Assembly (NCBI RefSeq): GCF_030817315.1
Contig: NZ_JAUSZF010000001.1
Location: 64,501 to 128,500 of the forward strand
DNA length: 64,000 bases
Source: Sphingomonas faeni
GTDB taxonomy: Bacteria; Pseudomonadota; Alphaproteobacteria; Sphingomonadales; Sphingomonadaceae
Direction: 5' to 3'
Shown here piece after piece: positions 30,115 to 41,079 of the stretch (the stretch's first letter is position 1; every line of letters starts with the position of its first letter). A program made the position numbers and the translations under genes. The notes under the pieces were generated by a model, which saw nothing but the letters and a program-made list of their open reading frames with translations, searched no databases and had not been told where the DNA came from.

Positions 30115-32946
30115 TTACCGTAAAGTTGCGGTGTCGAGCTTAAGCGCGGCCTCGGGAATGACCTCGACGTTCGGATAGGCTTTGCGCAGTGGTTCGATGA
30201 ATTGCTTGGCGTCGCCGACCACGACGATGCTCGCCGCCTTCGGATCGAGCAGCGCGACCGCCGCCGCCTGCACCGCCGCCGGATCGACCGCACCAACCGC
30301 GCCGGTGTAGCGCTGCAGCTCGCCCAGCGGCACGCCGTTCTGGACATACGCGCCGAGGATGCCGGCAACCCCCGACGTCGTCTCGATCCCGCGCCCGAAA
30401 TTACCGACCAGCACGGCCTTGCGCGTGTCGAGTTCGGCGGCGGGCACGGGCGCCGCCCCCAGCCGCGCCATCTCCGCTGCGATCAGCGTCACGACCTCCG
30501 CTGCGGTCGGGTTCTTGGTCTGCGTCCGCGCCGCGACCGTGCCCTGCGTCTTCCCCGCATCGAGTCCGCTACCCGCGCCGTACGCAAGCCCGCGCTTGAT
30601 CCGGATTTCCTGGTTCAGCCGCGACGAGAAACCGCCGCCGAGCACGGTATTGCCGACGGCCAGCGGGTAATAGCGCGCATCGTTCCGCGCGATCGCGGGC
30701 CGCGCGACGACCACGCCCGCCTGACCCGCCTCCGGCATGTCGACGACGATCACGCGAGGCTTGGGATACACGACCTCGGGCGTCTTCGCCGGCGTCGGGC
30801 CAGCCGATTGCCAGCGTCCGAACTGCGCCTCCGCCAACGCCTTCGCCCGCGCGGCGGTGACGTCGCCGACCATGATCAGCGTTGCCTGGCCTGGCTGGAA
30901 ACTCCGTGCATACGCCGCGGCGATGTCCGGCCGGGTGATGGCCTTCAACGACAAGGGCGTCCCCCCGATCGGTGCACCATAAGGCGATCCGCCGAGCACC
31001 GCACGGTCCGCGACGAGCCCGGCGACCTGCGCAGGGTTCTTGAGCGCCAGCGTAACCGCATCGATCTGCTGCGTCCGCGCCCGCTCGATCTCCTCGGGGG
31101 CGAAGGTCGGGTTCACCGCAAGGTCCGCCAGGATCGCCATTGCGGGCGCGAGTTGGTCCGACTTTACCGTTACGTCGACCGACGCGCCATCGCTGCCCGC
31201 CGCGCTGCCGATCGCGCCGCCGAGCCCCTCGATCGCCCGCGCGATCTCCGTTGCCGAGCGCGTCCTGGTTCCCTTGGTTAGCAGTTCTGCGGCCAAGCTG
31301 CTCACGCCGGCGCGGTTCGCCGGATCGGTCGCCGCACCGCCGGCGGTCACCAGATAGGCGGTGACGATCGGCAGGTCGTGCCGCTCCACCGTGACCAGCT
31401 GCATGCCGTTGGCGAGACGAACCTCGACCGGCTGCGGGATCGTCGGCGATACCGGTGCGCTCGGTGCCGGCGGCTGCACGCGCTGGCCGTCCGGCGCAGG
31501 CGTCACGATCTCGATATCCGCAGGCGCCTTCAGGTCGGCAACCTGGACGGTCGGCGCCACCGCGATCGTATCGGCAACGCCGGTCGCGGGCTTGTCGGCG
31601 ATCGGCATGTACCGGATCGTCGCCGACTGGTTCTCGCCCAGATATTTCCGCGCTACCCGCTGGATATCCGCCGCAGTCACCCGCGCGATCGCCGCGAGCT
31701 GCTTGTCCGCCGCCTGCGGATCGCCGTCGATCAACACCGCGGCAGCCAGCGTGCTCGCCTTGCCCTCGGCGGTCTCGCGCGACTGGATCGACTGGGTAAG
31801 GATCTCGTTTTTCGCCTCGGCCAGTTCGGCGGCCGTCACCGGCGCATCGCGGAACCGCGCGATCTCGCGCTTCAATGCGGCCTCGCCCGCCTCGGCCGTC
31901 TTGCCGCCCGCCATGATCGCATAGACCACTAGATTGCCAGTCGACTGCTTGGTATCGAGGAAGGCCTCGGCCGATTGCGCGAGCTGATCGCGGTACACGA
32001 CGTTCTCGTACAGCCGCGAGCTCTCACCCGTCGCCAGCACGGCGTTCAATACGGTCAGCGCCGCGCTATCCGCATCGCGGTCGGCAGGCACGTGATAGCT
32101 GACCAGCACCGCAGGCAATGGCGTGTTCGGCTCGTACACGGTGCGCGCCACCGCCTTGGTCCGTGCCGGCTCCGCCACCGTAACGCGCGGGATCGCCGCC
32201 GCGGGCTTCTTGATCCTGGCGAAATACTGATCGACCCAGCCGTTCAACTGCGCGGGATCGAAATTGCCCGACACCACCAGGATGGCATTGTCCGGCCGAT
32301 AATAGGTCGCGTGAAACGCACGAACGTCGTCGATCCCGGCCGCCTCGAGATTCTCCAGGTTGCCGATCGTCCCGCGCGCATAAGGGTGCGCCGCATAGGC
32401 GAGCGCCGGATAATACAGCGAGAACAGCTTGCCGTACGGCCTTGCGAGCGTGCTCTGGCGGAGTTCCTCCTTCACCACGTCGCGCTCGGACCCGAAGCTC
32501 TTGGGCTCGACGACGAGGCTCGCCATCCGGTCGGCCTCCGCGAACAGCAGCCGCTGGAGGTGGTTGGCGGGGATCACCTCGTAATAATTGGTGTAGTCGT
32601 CGTTGGTCGACGCGTTGTTGTAGCCGCCGACATCCTCGGTCAGCCGGTCCATCTGCTCCGACACGAGGTTGCGCGTCGACTTGAACATGAGATGTTCGAA
32701 CATGTGCGCGAACCCGGACTTGCCCTTCGGGTCGTCCTTGGAGCCGACGTCGTACCAGACCTGCACCGACACGTTCGGCGTGCCGGTATCGCGGATCGCG
32801 TAGACGCGCAGGCCATTGGGCAGCGTACGCTCGGTATAGGCGATCGGCTTGACCGATACCTGCGTCGGGCCCGGTGCGGTTTGCGCCACCACCGCTACGG
32901 GAAGACATGCTGCGGTCAGCAGCAACGCGGAGCGGAGGAGGCGCAT
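30115..32946 (-). CDS. M16 family zinc metallopeptidase, two-domain, exported
   Basis: A 943-residue protein with an N-terminal signal peptide (MRLLRSALLLTAACLPVAVVAQ) and two M16 halves. The first half has the inverted zinc motif HMFEH with the downstream Glu in the ERDVVKEELRQS region, so it is the active half. The second (from about residue 500) lacks HxxEH and is probably the inactive partner, as in processing-peptidase pairs fused in one chain. Substrates are peptides in the periplasm by inference. I start at ATG 32946; longer frames have no signal peptide. It ends a minus-strand run of tightly spaced genes. Confidence 0.88.
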   Translation of the reverse strand: MRLLRSALLLTAACLPVAVVAQTAPGPTQVSVKPIAYTERTLPNGLRVYAIRDTGTPNVSVQVWYDVGSKDDPKGKSGFAHMFEHLMFKSTRNLVSEQMDRLTEDVGGYNNASTNDDYTNYYEVIPANHLQRLLFAEADRMASLVVEPKSFGSERDVVKEELRQSTLARPYGKLFSLYYPALAYAAHPYARGTIGNLENLEAAGIDDVRAFHATYYRPDNAILVVSGNFDPAQLNGWVDQYFARIKKPAAAIPRVTVAEPARTKAVARTVYEPNTPLPAVLVSYHVPADRDADSAALTVLNAVLATGESSRLYENVVYRDQLAQSAEAFLDTKQSTGNLVVYAIMAGGKTAEAGEAALKREIARFRDAPVTAAELAEAKNEILTQSIQSRETAEGKASTLAAAVLIDGDPQAADKQLAAIARVTAADIQRVARKYLGENQSATIRYMPIADKPATGVADTIAVAPTVQVADLKAPADIEIVTPAPDGQRVQPPAPSAPVSPTIPQPVEVRLANGMQLVTVERHDLPIVTAYLVTAGGAATDPANRAGVSSLAAELLTKGTRTRSATEIARAIEGLGGAIGSAAGSDGASVDVTVKSDQLAPAMAILADLAVNPTFAPEEIERARTQQIDAVTLALKNPAQVAGLVADRAVLGGSPYGAPIGGTPLSLKAITRPDIAAAYARSFQPGQATLIMVGDVTAARAKALAEAQFGRWQSAGPTPAKTPEVVYPKPRVIVVDMPEAGQAGVVVARPAIARNDARYYPLAVGNTVLGGGFSSRLNQEIRIKRGLAYGAGSGLDAGKTQGTVAARTQTKNPTAAEVVTLIAAEMARLGAAPVPAAELDTRKAVLVGNFGRGIETTSGVAGILGAYVQNGVPLGELQRYTGAVGAVDPAAVQAAAVALLDPKAASIVVVGDAKQFIEPLRKAYPNVEVIPEAALKLDTATLR

Positions 32947-32954
32947 TGAGATCC

Positions 32955-34765
<1,811 letters not shown>

Positions 34766-34769
<4 letters not shown>

Positions 34770-35791
34770 GGCAGCAGAAGCGAGGCGTCGCCATAGCTGT
34801 AGAAGCGATACTTTTGAGCGATCGCATGCGCATACGCCGCCTGCATCCGCTCGCGCCCTATCAGCGCCGAGACCAGCATGAACAACGTCGAGCGCGGCAG
34901 GTGGAAGTTGGTCATCAGTCCGTCGATGCCGCGAAAGCGATATCCCGGCGTGATGAAGATGGCGGTGTCGCCGTCGAACGGGCGGATCACGTCGTCCTCG
35001 CCGGTCGCGCTCTCGATCAGCCGCAGAGACGTCGTCCCGACCGCGATCACACGACCACCGTTCGCGCGGACCGCGTTGAGCCGATCGGCGGTGGCGGCAT
35101 CGATCCGACCCCATTCCGCGTGCATCTTGTGCTCGGTCGTGTCGGTCGCCTTCACGGGAAGGAACGTCCCCGCGCCGACATGCAGCGTCAGCGTGGCATG
35201 CCCGATGCCCGCCGCATCGAGCGCCGCCATCAGCTTCGGCGTAAAGTGCAGCGCCGCCGTAGGAGCCGCCACCGCACCCGGCTCGGACGCGAACATCGTC
35301 TGGTAATCGTCTGCATCGCGTTCGTCGGTCGGGCGCTTACCAGCGATATACGGGGGCAGGGGCATGTGCCCCGCGCGTTCTAGCAGCAGTTCGACCGGCT
35401 CGTCGCCCGCGAATACCAGCGCGTAGCTGCCGTCATCCTCGCGATCGACCGCCGCCGCGCTGACTCCGTTGCCGAAGTCGATCACATCGCCGTCGCGCAG
35501 CCGCCGCGCGTTGCGGATGAACGCCCGCCACCGCCGCGGCCCCTCGCGCTTGTGCAACGTCGCGCCGATCTTGGCATCGCCGCGCCGTCCATCGAGCTGC
35601 GCCGGGATCACCCGCGTATCGTTGAACACGAGCATGTCGCCACGCCGCAGGAGCGAAGGCAGGTCCGACACGCCCGCATCCGTGGTGCGATCACCTTCGA
35701 GCACCAGCATCCGCGCAGCATCGCGCGGCGCCGCAGGGCGGAGCGCGATGTTGTCGGTCGGCAGGTCGAAGTCGAAAAGGTCGACGTTCAA
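34766..35791 (-). CDS. queA: SAM:tRNA ribosyltransferase-isomerase
   Basis: QueA moves the ribosyl group of S-adenosylmethionine onto preQ1-tRNA to make epoxyqueuosine. The 341-residue protein starts [20 protein letters not shown], and carries [28 protein letters not shown] (split here for length across about residues 33-60), [12 protein letters not shown] and [17 protein letters not shown], all typical of the family. It is 7 bases behind the cyclophilin gene. Confidence 0.95.
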
Positions 35792-35798
35792 CGCGAGA

Positions 35799-36524
35799 TC
35801 ACTTCTTTGCAGGAGCCTTCTTTACCGGCGCCTTGCGAGCAGCCGGCGCGAGCTTTGGCTTGGCCGCGTTCGAGCCCGTAGCCGTACCAGGCAACGTCAC
35901 CGGTGCACCGAGTGCAGGGGCCGGAGGACCAGCGATATACGCCGGAGGATTGTCTGCGGCGATATACGCATGGACGATCCGCGACGGGTTCGCCGGCGGC
36001 TCGCCGCGCTCGATCGCATCCACGTACTGCATCCCGTCGATCACGCGACCGAATACGGTATATTTCTTGTCGAGGCTGAGCCGCGGCTGGAAGACGATGA
36101 AGAACTGGCTGTTCGCGCTGTCTTCCTTGTCCGACCGGGCAGCCGACACCGCGCCGCGGACGTGCGGCAGGTAATTGAACTCGGCCTTCACGTCGGGGAG
36201 CGTCGAGCCGCCGGTGCCGTCGCCCTTGGGATCGCCGCCCTGCGCCATGAAGCCATCGATCACGCGGTGGAATGCCAAGCCGTCATAGAAATGCTGGCGG
36301 GTCAGCGTCTTGATCCGCTCGACCATCAACGGCGCGACGTCGGGACGCAGCCAGATCGTCACGCGCCCACCGGTCGACAGGTCTAGCAGCAGCAGGTTCT
36401 GCGTATCCGTGGTCAAGGGCGGGGTCGCGCGAACGGCAGGTGCCGCGGCCTCATTCTTCTGCGCACTCGCCGGCACCGTGACAAGGCACCCGAGCAACGC
36501 GAACATTCCGACGAAAAAGCGCAT
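35799..36524 (-). CDS. Peptidylprolyl isomerase, cyclophilin type, exported
   Basis: A 241-residue cyclophilin with a signal peptide ([21 protein letters not shown]). The catalytic domain shows [42 protein letters not shown] and [12 protein letters not shown], as in PpiA-like enzymes that speed proline isomerisation in the periplasm. The Lys/Ala/Pro-rich C-terminal tail is an added, probably disordered segment. ATG 36524 was chosen for the signal peptide. Confidence 0.9.
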   Translation of the reverse strand: MRFFVGMFALLGCLVTVPASAQKNEAAAPAVRATPPLTTDTQNLLLLDLSTGGRVTIWLRPDVAPLMVERIKTLTRQHFYDGLAFHRVIDGFMAQGGDPKGDGTGGSTLPDVKAEFNYLPHVRGAVSAARSDKEDSANSQFFIVFQPRLSLDKKYTVFGRVIDGMQYVDAIERGEPPANPSRIVHAYIAADNPPAYIAGPPAPALGAPVTLPGTATGSNAAKPKLAPAARKAPVKKAPAKK

Positions 36525-36630
36525 CAAATTCCCACTCGCAATACGCCCGGCGCAACCAGGCTGCCGCCACTTAGAGCAAATCCCCGCTTGCGCCAATCTG
36601 AACGTGAGGGGACGATGAGCTACTACTGCT

Positions 36631-36738
36631 CCCCTCCCTGAAAGGGAGGGGCCGGGGGTGGGTAGGCCAGCTTGAGCCATAAACCGTGCCGCACGCAGAA
36701 CCCAACCCACCCCCCCCCTCCCTTCCAGAGAGGGGGGA
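36631..36738. repeat. Palindromic element, family D
   Basis: Same arms as at 5443-5550 (CCCTCCCTGAAAGGGAGGGG) with a GGTAGGCCAGCTTGAGCC centre. It lies between coaD and the cyclophilin gene. Confidence 0.85.
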
Positions 36739-36744
36739 AGGAGA

Positions 36745-37251
36745 TCAGCTCCCCTTGCGCCCGATCTTCTCGACCCGCGCGACGACCTCTTCGCGCACCG
36801 CTTCCGGCACGAATTTGGCGATATCACCGCCGTACAGCGCGATCTCCTTGACCAGCCGGCTCGCGATCGGCTGCAACGCGACGTCGGCCATCAGGAACAC
36901 CGTCTCGACGCGCGGATTGATCTGCTGGTTCATCCCCGCCATCTGATACTCGTATTCGAAATCGGCGACCGCACGCAGCCCGCGGACGATCACCTTCGCG
37001 CCCTGCCGCTCGGCAAAGTCCATCAGCAGCGAATCGAACGCGACCACGTCGATGTCGCCATCGACGTCCGCTACCTCGCGGCGCACCGTCGCCATCCGCT
37101 CTTCGATCGTGAACATCGGCGACTTGGACGGGTTGGTCGTCACCCCGATCACCAGCCGGTCGACCAGCTTCGCGCCGCGCCGGATGATGTCCATATGACC
37201 CAGGGTGACGGGATCGAAGGTCCCCGGGTAAACGCCAATCCGTGCGGTCAT
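36745..37251 (-). CDS. coaD: Phosphopantetheine adenylyltransferase
   Basis: CoaD joins 4'-phosphopantetheine to AMP in coenzyme A synthesis. The 168-residue protein has the nucleotidyltransferase motif YPGTFDPVTLGHMDIIRR, VIVRGLRAVADFEYEYQMAGMN and the late IASRLVKEIALYGGD segment. It is 9 bases behind ispA, in the same direction. Confidence 0.95.
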   Translation of the reverse strand: MTARIGVYPGTFDPVTLGHMDIIRRGAKLVDRLVIGVTTNPSKSPMFTIEERMATVRREVADVDGDIDVVAFDSLLMDFAERQGAKVIVRGLRAVADFEYEYQMAGMNQQINPRVETVFLMADVALQPIASRLVKEIALYGGDIAKFVPEAVREEVVARVEKIGRKGS

Positions 37252-37260
37252 GCTGATCTC

Positions 37261-38154
37261 CTAGCGGTCGCGTTCGAGCACGAAGCGGGCGATATCCCGC
37301 AGCAGATCGGCTTCCTTGCCGTAGCTATGCAAATGCGCGATCGCCTGGTCGACCAGCATCCGCGCCTGTTCGCGCGCACGCTCGGGCCCGAGCAGCGACA
37401 GGAACGTTTCCTTGCCCGCAACCTCGTCCTTGCGCAGCGACTTACCGACCACCGCCTCGTCGCCCTCGGCATCGAGCAAATCGTCGGCGATCTGGAACGC
37501 GAGCCCCAGGTCATGCGCATAGCCACGCAGCCCTACGCGACCTTCCGGCGGCAACCGCCCCAGAATCGCGCCAGCCTCGACCGAAGCCGAAATCAACGCA
37601 CCCGTCTTCATCTGCTGCAACCGCGTAACGGTGTTGAGGTCGAACCGCGTCGCCTCAGCCTCGATATCCATTTTCTGCCCACCGGCCATGCCGTTAGGGC
37701 CAGCAGCCCGCGCCAGGTCCATGACCAGTTCGATCCGCACGAACGGGTCGGCATGCGTCGCCGGATCAGCCAAAATCTCGAACGCCAGCGCATGCAGGCA
37801 ATCGCCCGCCAGGATCGCAGTCGCCTCGTCAAAGACCTTGTGCACGGTCGGCTTGCCGCGGCGCATGTCGTCATTGTCCATCGACGGCAGGTCGTCATGG
37901 ATCAGCGAATAGACATGGATCGCCTCCAACGCTGTCGCCGCCCGTGCCGAGCATTCCCGCGCGACGTCGAACAGGTTGGCGGTGGCGAACACCAGCAACG
38001 GCCGCAGCCGCTTGCCCCCGCCGATCGCCGCATGCCGCATCGCCCGGTAAAGGTCGCCACGCGGATCGTCGGGGATCGCCAGCAGCTGGTCGAACTGCCG
38101 GTCGATCTCGACCGAGACCTCGGCGAGTGCTGTCTCGAGCGTGACGGAACTCAC
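37261..38154 (-). CDS. ispA: Polyprenyl (farnesyl) diphosphate synthase
   Basis: A 297-residue trans-prenyltransferase that condenses IPP with allylic diphosphates. Both Asp-rich motifs are present: DDLPSMDNDD and QIADDLLD, along with GGGKRLRPLLV and the GGQKMDIEAE stretch. The residue pattern before the first motif (IHVYSLIHDD) fits farnesyl diphosphate synthase, though geranylgeranyl products cannot be ruled out. GTG 38154 is chosen; it begins 4 bases after the xseB stop and gives the normal length. Confidence 0.88.
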   Translation of the reverse strand: MSSVTLETALAEVSVEIDRQFDQLLAIPDDPRGDLYRAMRHAAIGGGKRLRPLLVFATANLFDVARECSARAATALEAIHVYSLIHDDLPSMDNDDMRRGKPTVHKVFDEATAILAGDCLHALAFEILADPATHADPFVRIELVMDLARAAGPNGMAGGQKMDIEAEATRFDLNTVTRLQQMKTGALISASVEAGAILGRLPPEGRVGLRGYAHDLGLAFQIADDLLDAEGDEAVVGKSLRKDEVAGKETFLSLLGPERAREQARMLVDQAIAHLHSYGKEADLLRDIARFVLERDR

Positions 38155-38158
38155 CGCG

Positions 38159-38398
38159 TCAGCCCGCCGCAAACGGGCGGACGCCGGCAGGCTTGCCGTC
38201 GCCATCGAGCCGGATGGCCTCGATCCGCGCCTGCGCCGCATCGAGCCGGTCGGCGCAGCGCTGGCGCAGCTTGTTGCCGCGCTCGTACAGCTCGATCGCC
38301 TGCTGGAGCGGCGTATCGCCACTTTCCAACTTCCCGACGATAAGCTCGAGTTCCTTCAGTGCATCCTCGAACGCGAGGTCTTCGATCGGCGTGTCCAT
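38159..38398 (-). CDS. xseB: Exodeoxyribonuclease VII small subunit
   Basis: A 79-residue XseB. The pattern LAFEDALKELELIVGKLESGDTPLQQAIELYERGNKLRQRC is the family signature and forms the helical hairpin that binds XseA. It is placed directly ahead of ispA, as in many bacteria. XseA is not in the window. Confidence 0.92.
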   Translation of the reverse strand: MDTPIEDLAFEDALKELELIVGKLESGDTPLQQAIELYERGNKLRQRCADRLDAAQARIEAIRLDGDGKPAGVRPFAAG

Positions 38399-38463
38399 GC
38401 CCGCCGCTATGGCGCAGGCACGCGACAGGGGTCAAGGATGTGCGCTGAGGATCGTAGTCCGTT

Positions 38464-38661
38464 TCAGCGAAGCCGGTTCACCGTCCAGGTATAGAGCACC
38501 GACACACCGACCAGCCCGAAATCCACCGCAGCCTGCATCCTGTGTGGTGCCGGATCGCTCGCCTCATGCGTGATCAGCCGGAAGTCTGCCGTCGGATGGC
38601 GCGCGGCGAGCGCAACCAGCGCGAGCCCCGCAACCGCCAGCACAACTCTACGATCGCGCAT
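38464..38661 (-). CDS. Small hypothetical membrane protein
   Basis: A 65-residue protein with an N-terminal hydrophobic segment (VVLAVAGLALVALAA) and a second one near the end (VDFGLVGVSVLYTW). AGGAGA lies about 6 bases ahead of the chosen ATG 38661; a longer in-frame start adds unrelated residues. The spacing suggests a two-pass inner-membrane protein. Function unknown. Confidence 0.6.
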   Translation of the reverse strand: MRDRRVVLAVAGLALVALAARHPTADFRLITHEASDPAPHRMQAAVDFGLVGVSVLYTWTVNRLR

Positions 38662-38731
38662 CGTCCATCTCCTGCAAGCTTCCATCATGCCGCAGTCGCC
38701 CGCGTATCGCAAGCCGACCGGCCCGCCGACC

Positions 38732-40417
38732 TCAAGCCGCGATCGGCAGCATCCCGGCATCGCGCGACCGATCGCGTCCGGCGCCCTTCGCCGCGAACAA
38801 CGCCCGGTCGGCGCTGCGATACAGCGCCTTCCAGTCCGCCTCGCGTAACAATGGCCCGGTACAACTGCCGATGCTCGCGGTTATCGCCATGTCGAACGGC
38901 ATCCGCTGGCTCCGCAACCGTTCGAGGATCGTCTCGGCCAGGACCGGCGTCGCCGCATCCACCAGGATCGCAAACTCCTCGCCACCGATCCGTGCCACCA
39001 GCGCATCGAGCGGGACCGCATTGCGCAGGACCCGCGCGACGACCCTCAGCACCTCGTCGCCGCCGTCATGTCCGATCGTCTCGTTGACGTGCTTGAAATG
39101 ATCGACGTCCGCGATCAGCAGCATCTGGTCGCCCGGCCGTCCGATCGCCCGGTCCAGGAACGCGCGGCGATTGAGCAGCCCGGTCAGCGGCTCGGTATCC
39201 GCGAGCAACCGCGCGGCGATCTCCTGTTCGCGCGCCTCGTCGCGCTCGACGCTCAGCAAACGGATCCGGTACGCGATCGCGAGACTGGAGAGCAGCGCCT
39301 CCAGCATCATCGAGATCATCGTCGAATTGTCGATCCAGAAGCTCCAGGCCAGCAGGCCAAGCGCACCGGCGATCCGCAGGCCCGCGAACACGATCGGGAC
39401 GCCCCATGCCAGCGCGAACATCCACAGGTAATTGCTGCGGACCCGCCAGGCTCGATACAGGATCGGCGGCACCATCGCGATCAACGGAAGATAGCTGAGC
39501 GTCAGCAGGCGATCGAGCCAATAGATTTGCCACGGCGCCAGTATCATGAAGGCAACGCTGGTCGTCGCAAGCGTGGCAAGCGCCACGTTGCTTGCGCGGC
39601 GCGTCCACCCCTCGAACACGCCGCGCTCGAAGAACGCGCGCGCGAAGATCATCACCATGCTCGCAGAGACGGCGAGCAAGAAGACGTTGACGCGCAGGCG
39701 TATATTGTTGTCGAGCCACGGGAACAGTTGGCCAAGCGCCGCCGAAGACGAGAACGCATAGCCGAGCAGGCACAGCACGAGCAGGCAATAGACCGGCTGG
39801 AACGACTGCCGCAGCGCACCCCACAACGCCAGATTGTAGACGATCAGAGCGATCGCCATCCCGGCAAAGCTTGCATAGAGCGCCGACAGCCATTTCTCGC
39901 TTTCCGCAGCCTCCAGCGGTGTCGCGAGCGACGCCCCGAGCACGACGCCGCGCAGGTTGGCCGCCCCCTCGACATGCCAGAGCAATCTTACCGGACGCGC
40001 GGCGTGCGGCGGCAGCGTCAACGACAAGGACGCGCCGATCCTCAGATGACGGCCCGCGGTACGACTGGTGAAGCCGGTGCGGCGAATCGCACCGTCCGCA
40101 TACAGCACGTACAACGTCACGCGATACTGCCAGACGCTGGCAGTCCTCGCATGCAGTTCGGGAGCGCCTGTCAGGTCCGTCGGCAAGATCTGCGACAGTA
40201 CCCAGTAATCTCCGGATCCGAAATGCCACTGTGGTGTCGCGCAGTCGAACCGCGACGGGGTCCTGAACAGCGCGGGAGCGGTAAGGCCGGGGGTCGACGG
40301 CGTGATGCACACGGCCAGCGGCCGACCGGTCATGGCTTCGGCGGGCGCCTCCCAGAACATCGTCAGCGTCATCGCAATAATGCCGATGAGCCAAATGATA
40401 CGAAACCCGAACCTCAT
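38732..40417 (-). CDS. Diguanylate cyclase with 7TM sensor region
   Basis: The product has an N-terminal signal-anchor, a periplasmic ligand-type region (about residues 25-165) like the 7TMR-DISM extracellular domain, a run of about seven membrane helices, and a cytoplasmic GGDEF domain. The active site reads ARIGGEEFAILVD, so cyclic di-GMP synthesis is expected; DTEPLTGLLNRRAF marks the domain start. An inhibitory RxxD site is not obvious. I use ATG 40417 (MRFGFRIIW); ATG 40483 would add 22 residues. The ligand is unknown. Confidence 0.85.
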   Translation of the reverse strand: MRFGFRIIWLIGIIAMTLTMFWEAPAEAMTGRPLAVCITPSTPGLTAPALFRTPSRFDCATPQWHFGSGDYWVLSQILPTDLTGAPELHARTASVWQYRVTLYVLYADGAIRRTGFTSRTAGRHLRIGASLSLTLPPHAARPVRLLWHVEGAANLRGVVLGASLATPLEAAESEKWLSALYASFAGMAIALIVYNLALWGALRQSFQPVYCLLVLCLLGYAFSSSAALGQLFPWLDNNIRLRVNVFLLAVSASMVMIFARAFFERGVFEGWTRRASNVALATLATTSVAFMILAPWQIYWLDRLLTLSYLPLIAMVPPILYRAWRVRSNYLWMFALAWGVPIVFAGLRIAGALGLLAWSFWIDNSTMISMMLEALLSSLAIAYRIRLLSVERDEAREQEIAARLLADTEPLTGLLNRRAFLDRAIGRPGDQMLLIADVDHFKHVNETIGHDGGDEVLRVVARVLRNAVPLDALVARIGGEEFAILVDAATPVLAETILERLRSQRMPFDMAITASIGSCTGPLLREADWKALYRSADRALFAAKGAGRDRSRDAGMLPIAA

Positions 40418-40483
40418 GCAGAACACCGTTAAGACCCCTTCACCAATTAAAGGTAAAGACTGAGCCCGTCGCGCGGCGTTCAT

Positions 40484-41040
40484 TGCAATTCAGTTCAAAT
40501 CGGCTCGATCTACGCGTTTCATCGACCCGTAAACTACGGAACTATGGAGCAAATGACGATCAGCTGGTCACGATTAAATTGATGGCGGACGATCAGGGTA
40601 TAATCGAAATGGGTGTATGCCTGTGCTATCTTTGGCCCTCCGTCGCCGTCCGTGCAGGGCCGCCACTGTCGCGATCACGCGCGCAGGACAGTCTACGACG
40701 ACCGATCGCCAAGCTCGCATGGGACTTCACCTTCCCAACCGACAAGGCCTAAAGTACAAGGATCGTGCGGCGCCCAAGGCTTCACCTCTATGGGGAAGGG
40801 GGCCGGATGCGCCTCCTCCTTTTTACCGGTCGCTGAGGCTCCGGCGACCCAACCCGCGCGATCCTCCCCCATCCCGTTCGTGCCGAGTAGAGGTCGAGCG
40901 CAGTCGAGGCCTCGTATCGAGGTACAAGGCAAAGGCAGGCCAGCCCTTCTATACGGCGCCGCAACATGGTCGACGTATACTCGGCACGAACGGCAGCGGG
41001 CCAGTGGGCCCACACCGCCATCGAAGGTGCCACATGCAAA
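40484..41040. other. Gene-free stretch upstream of the diguanylate cyclase
   Basis: No convincing gene is seen. The stretch holds a decayed family G palindrome half near 40877-40915 and otherwise unremarkable sequence. It separates the GGDEF gene promoter region from the clpA terminator. Confidence 0.5.
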
Positions 41041-41071
41041 AGACCCGGCCTGGACCATCCCGGCCGGGTCT
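41041..41071 (-). terminator. clpA terminator
   Basis: AGACCCGGCC and GGCCGGGTCT form a 10-bp stem; on the minus strand it is followed by TTTTGC. It begins 9 bases after the clpA stop. Confidence 0.7.
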
Positions 41072-41079
41072 AAGGTCGC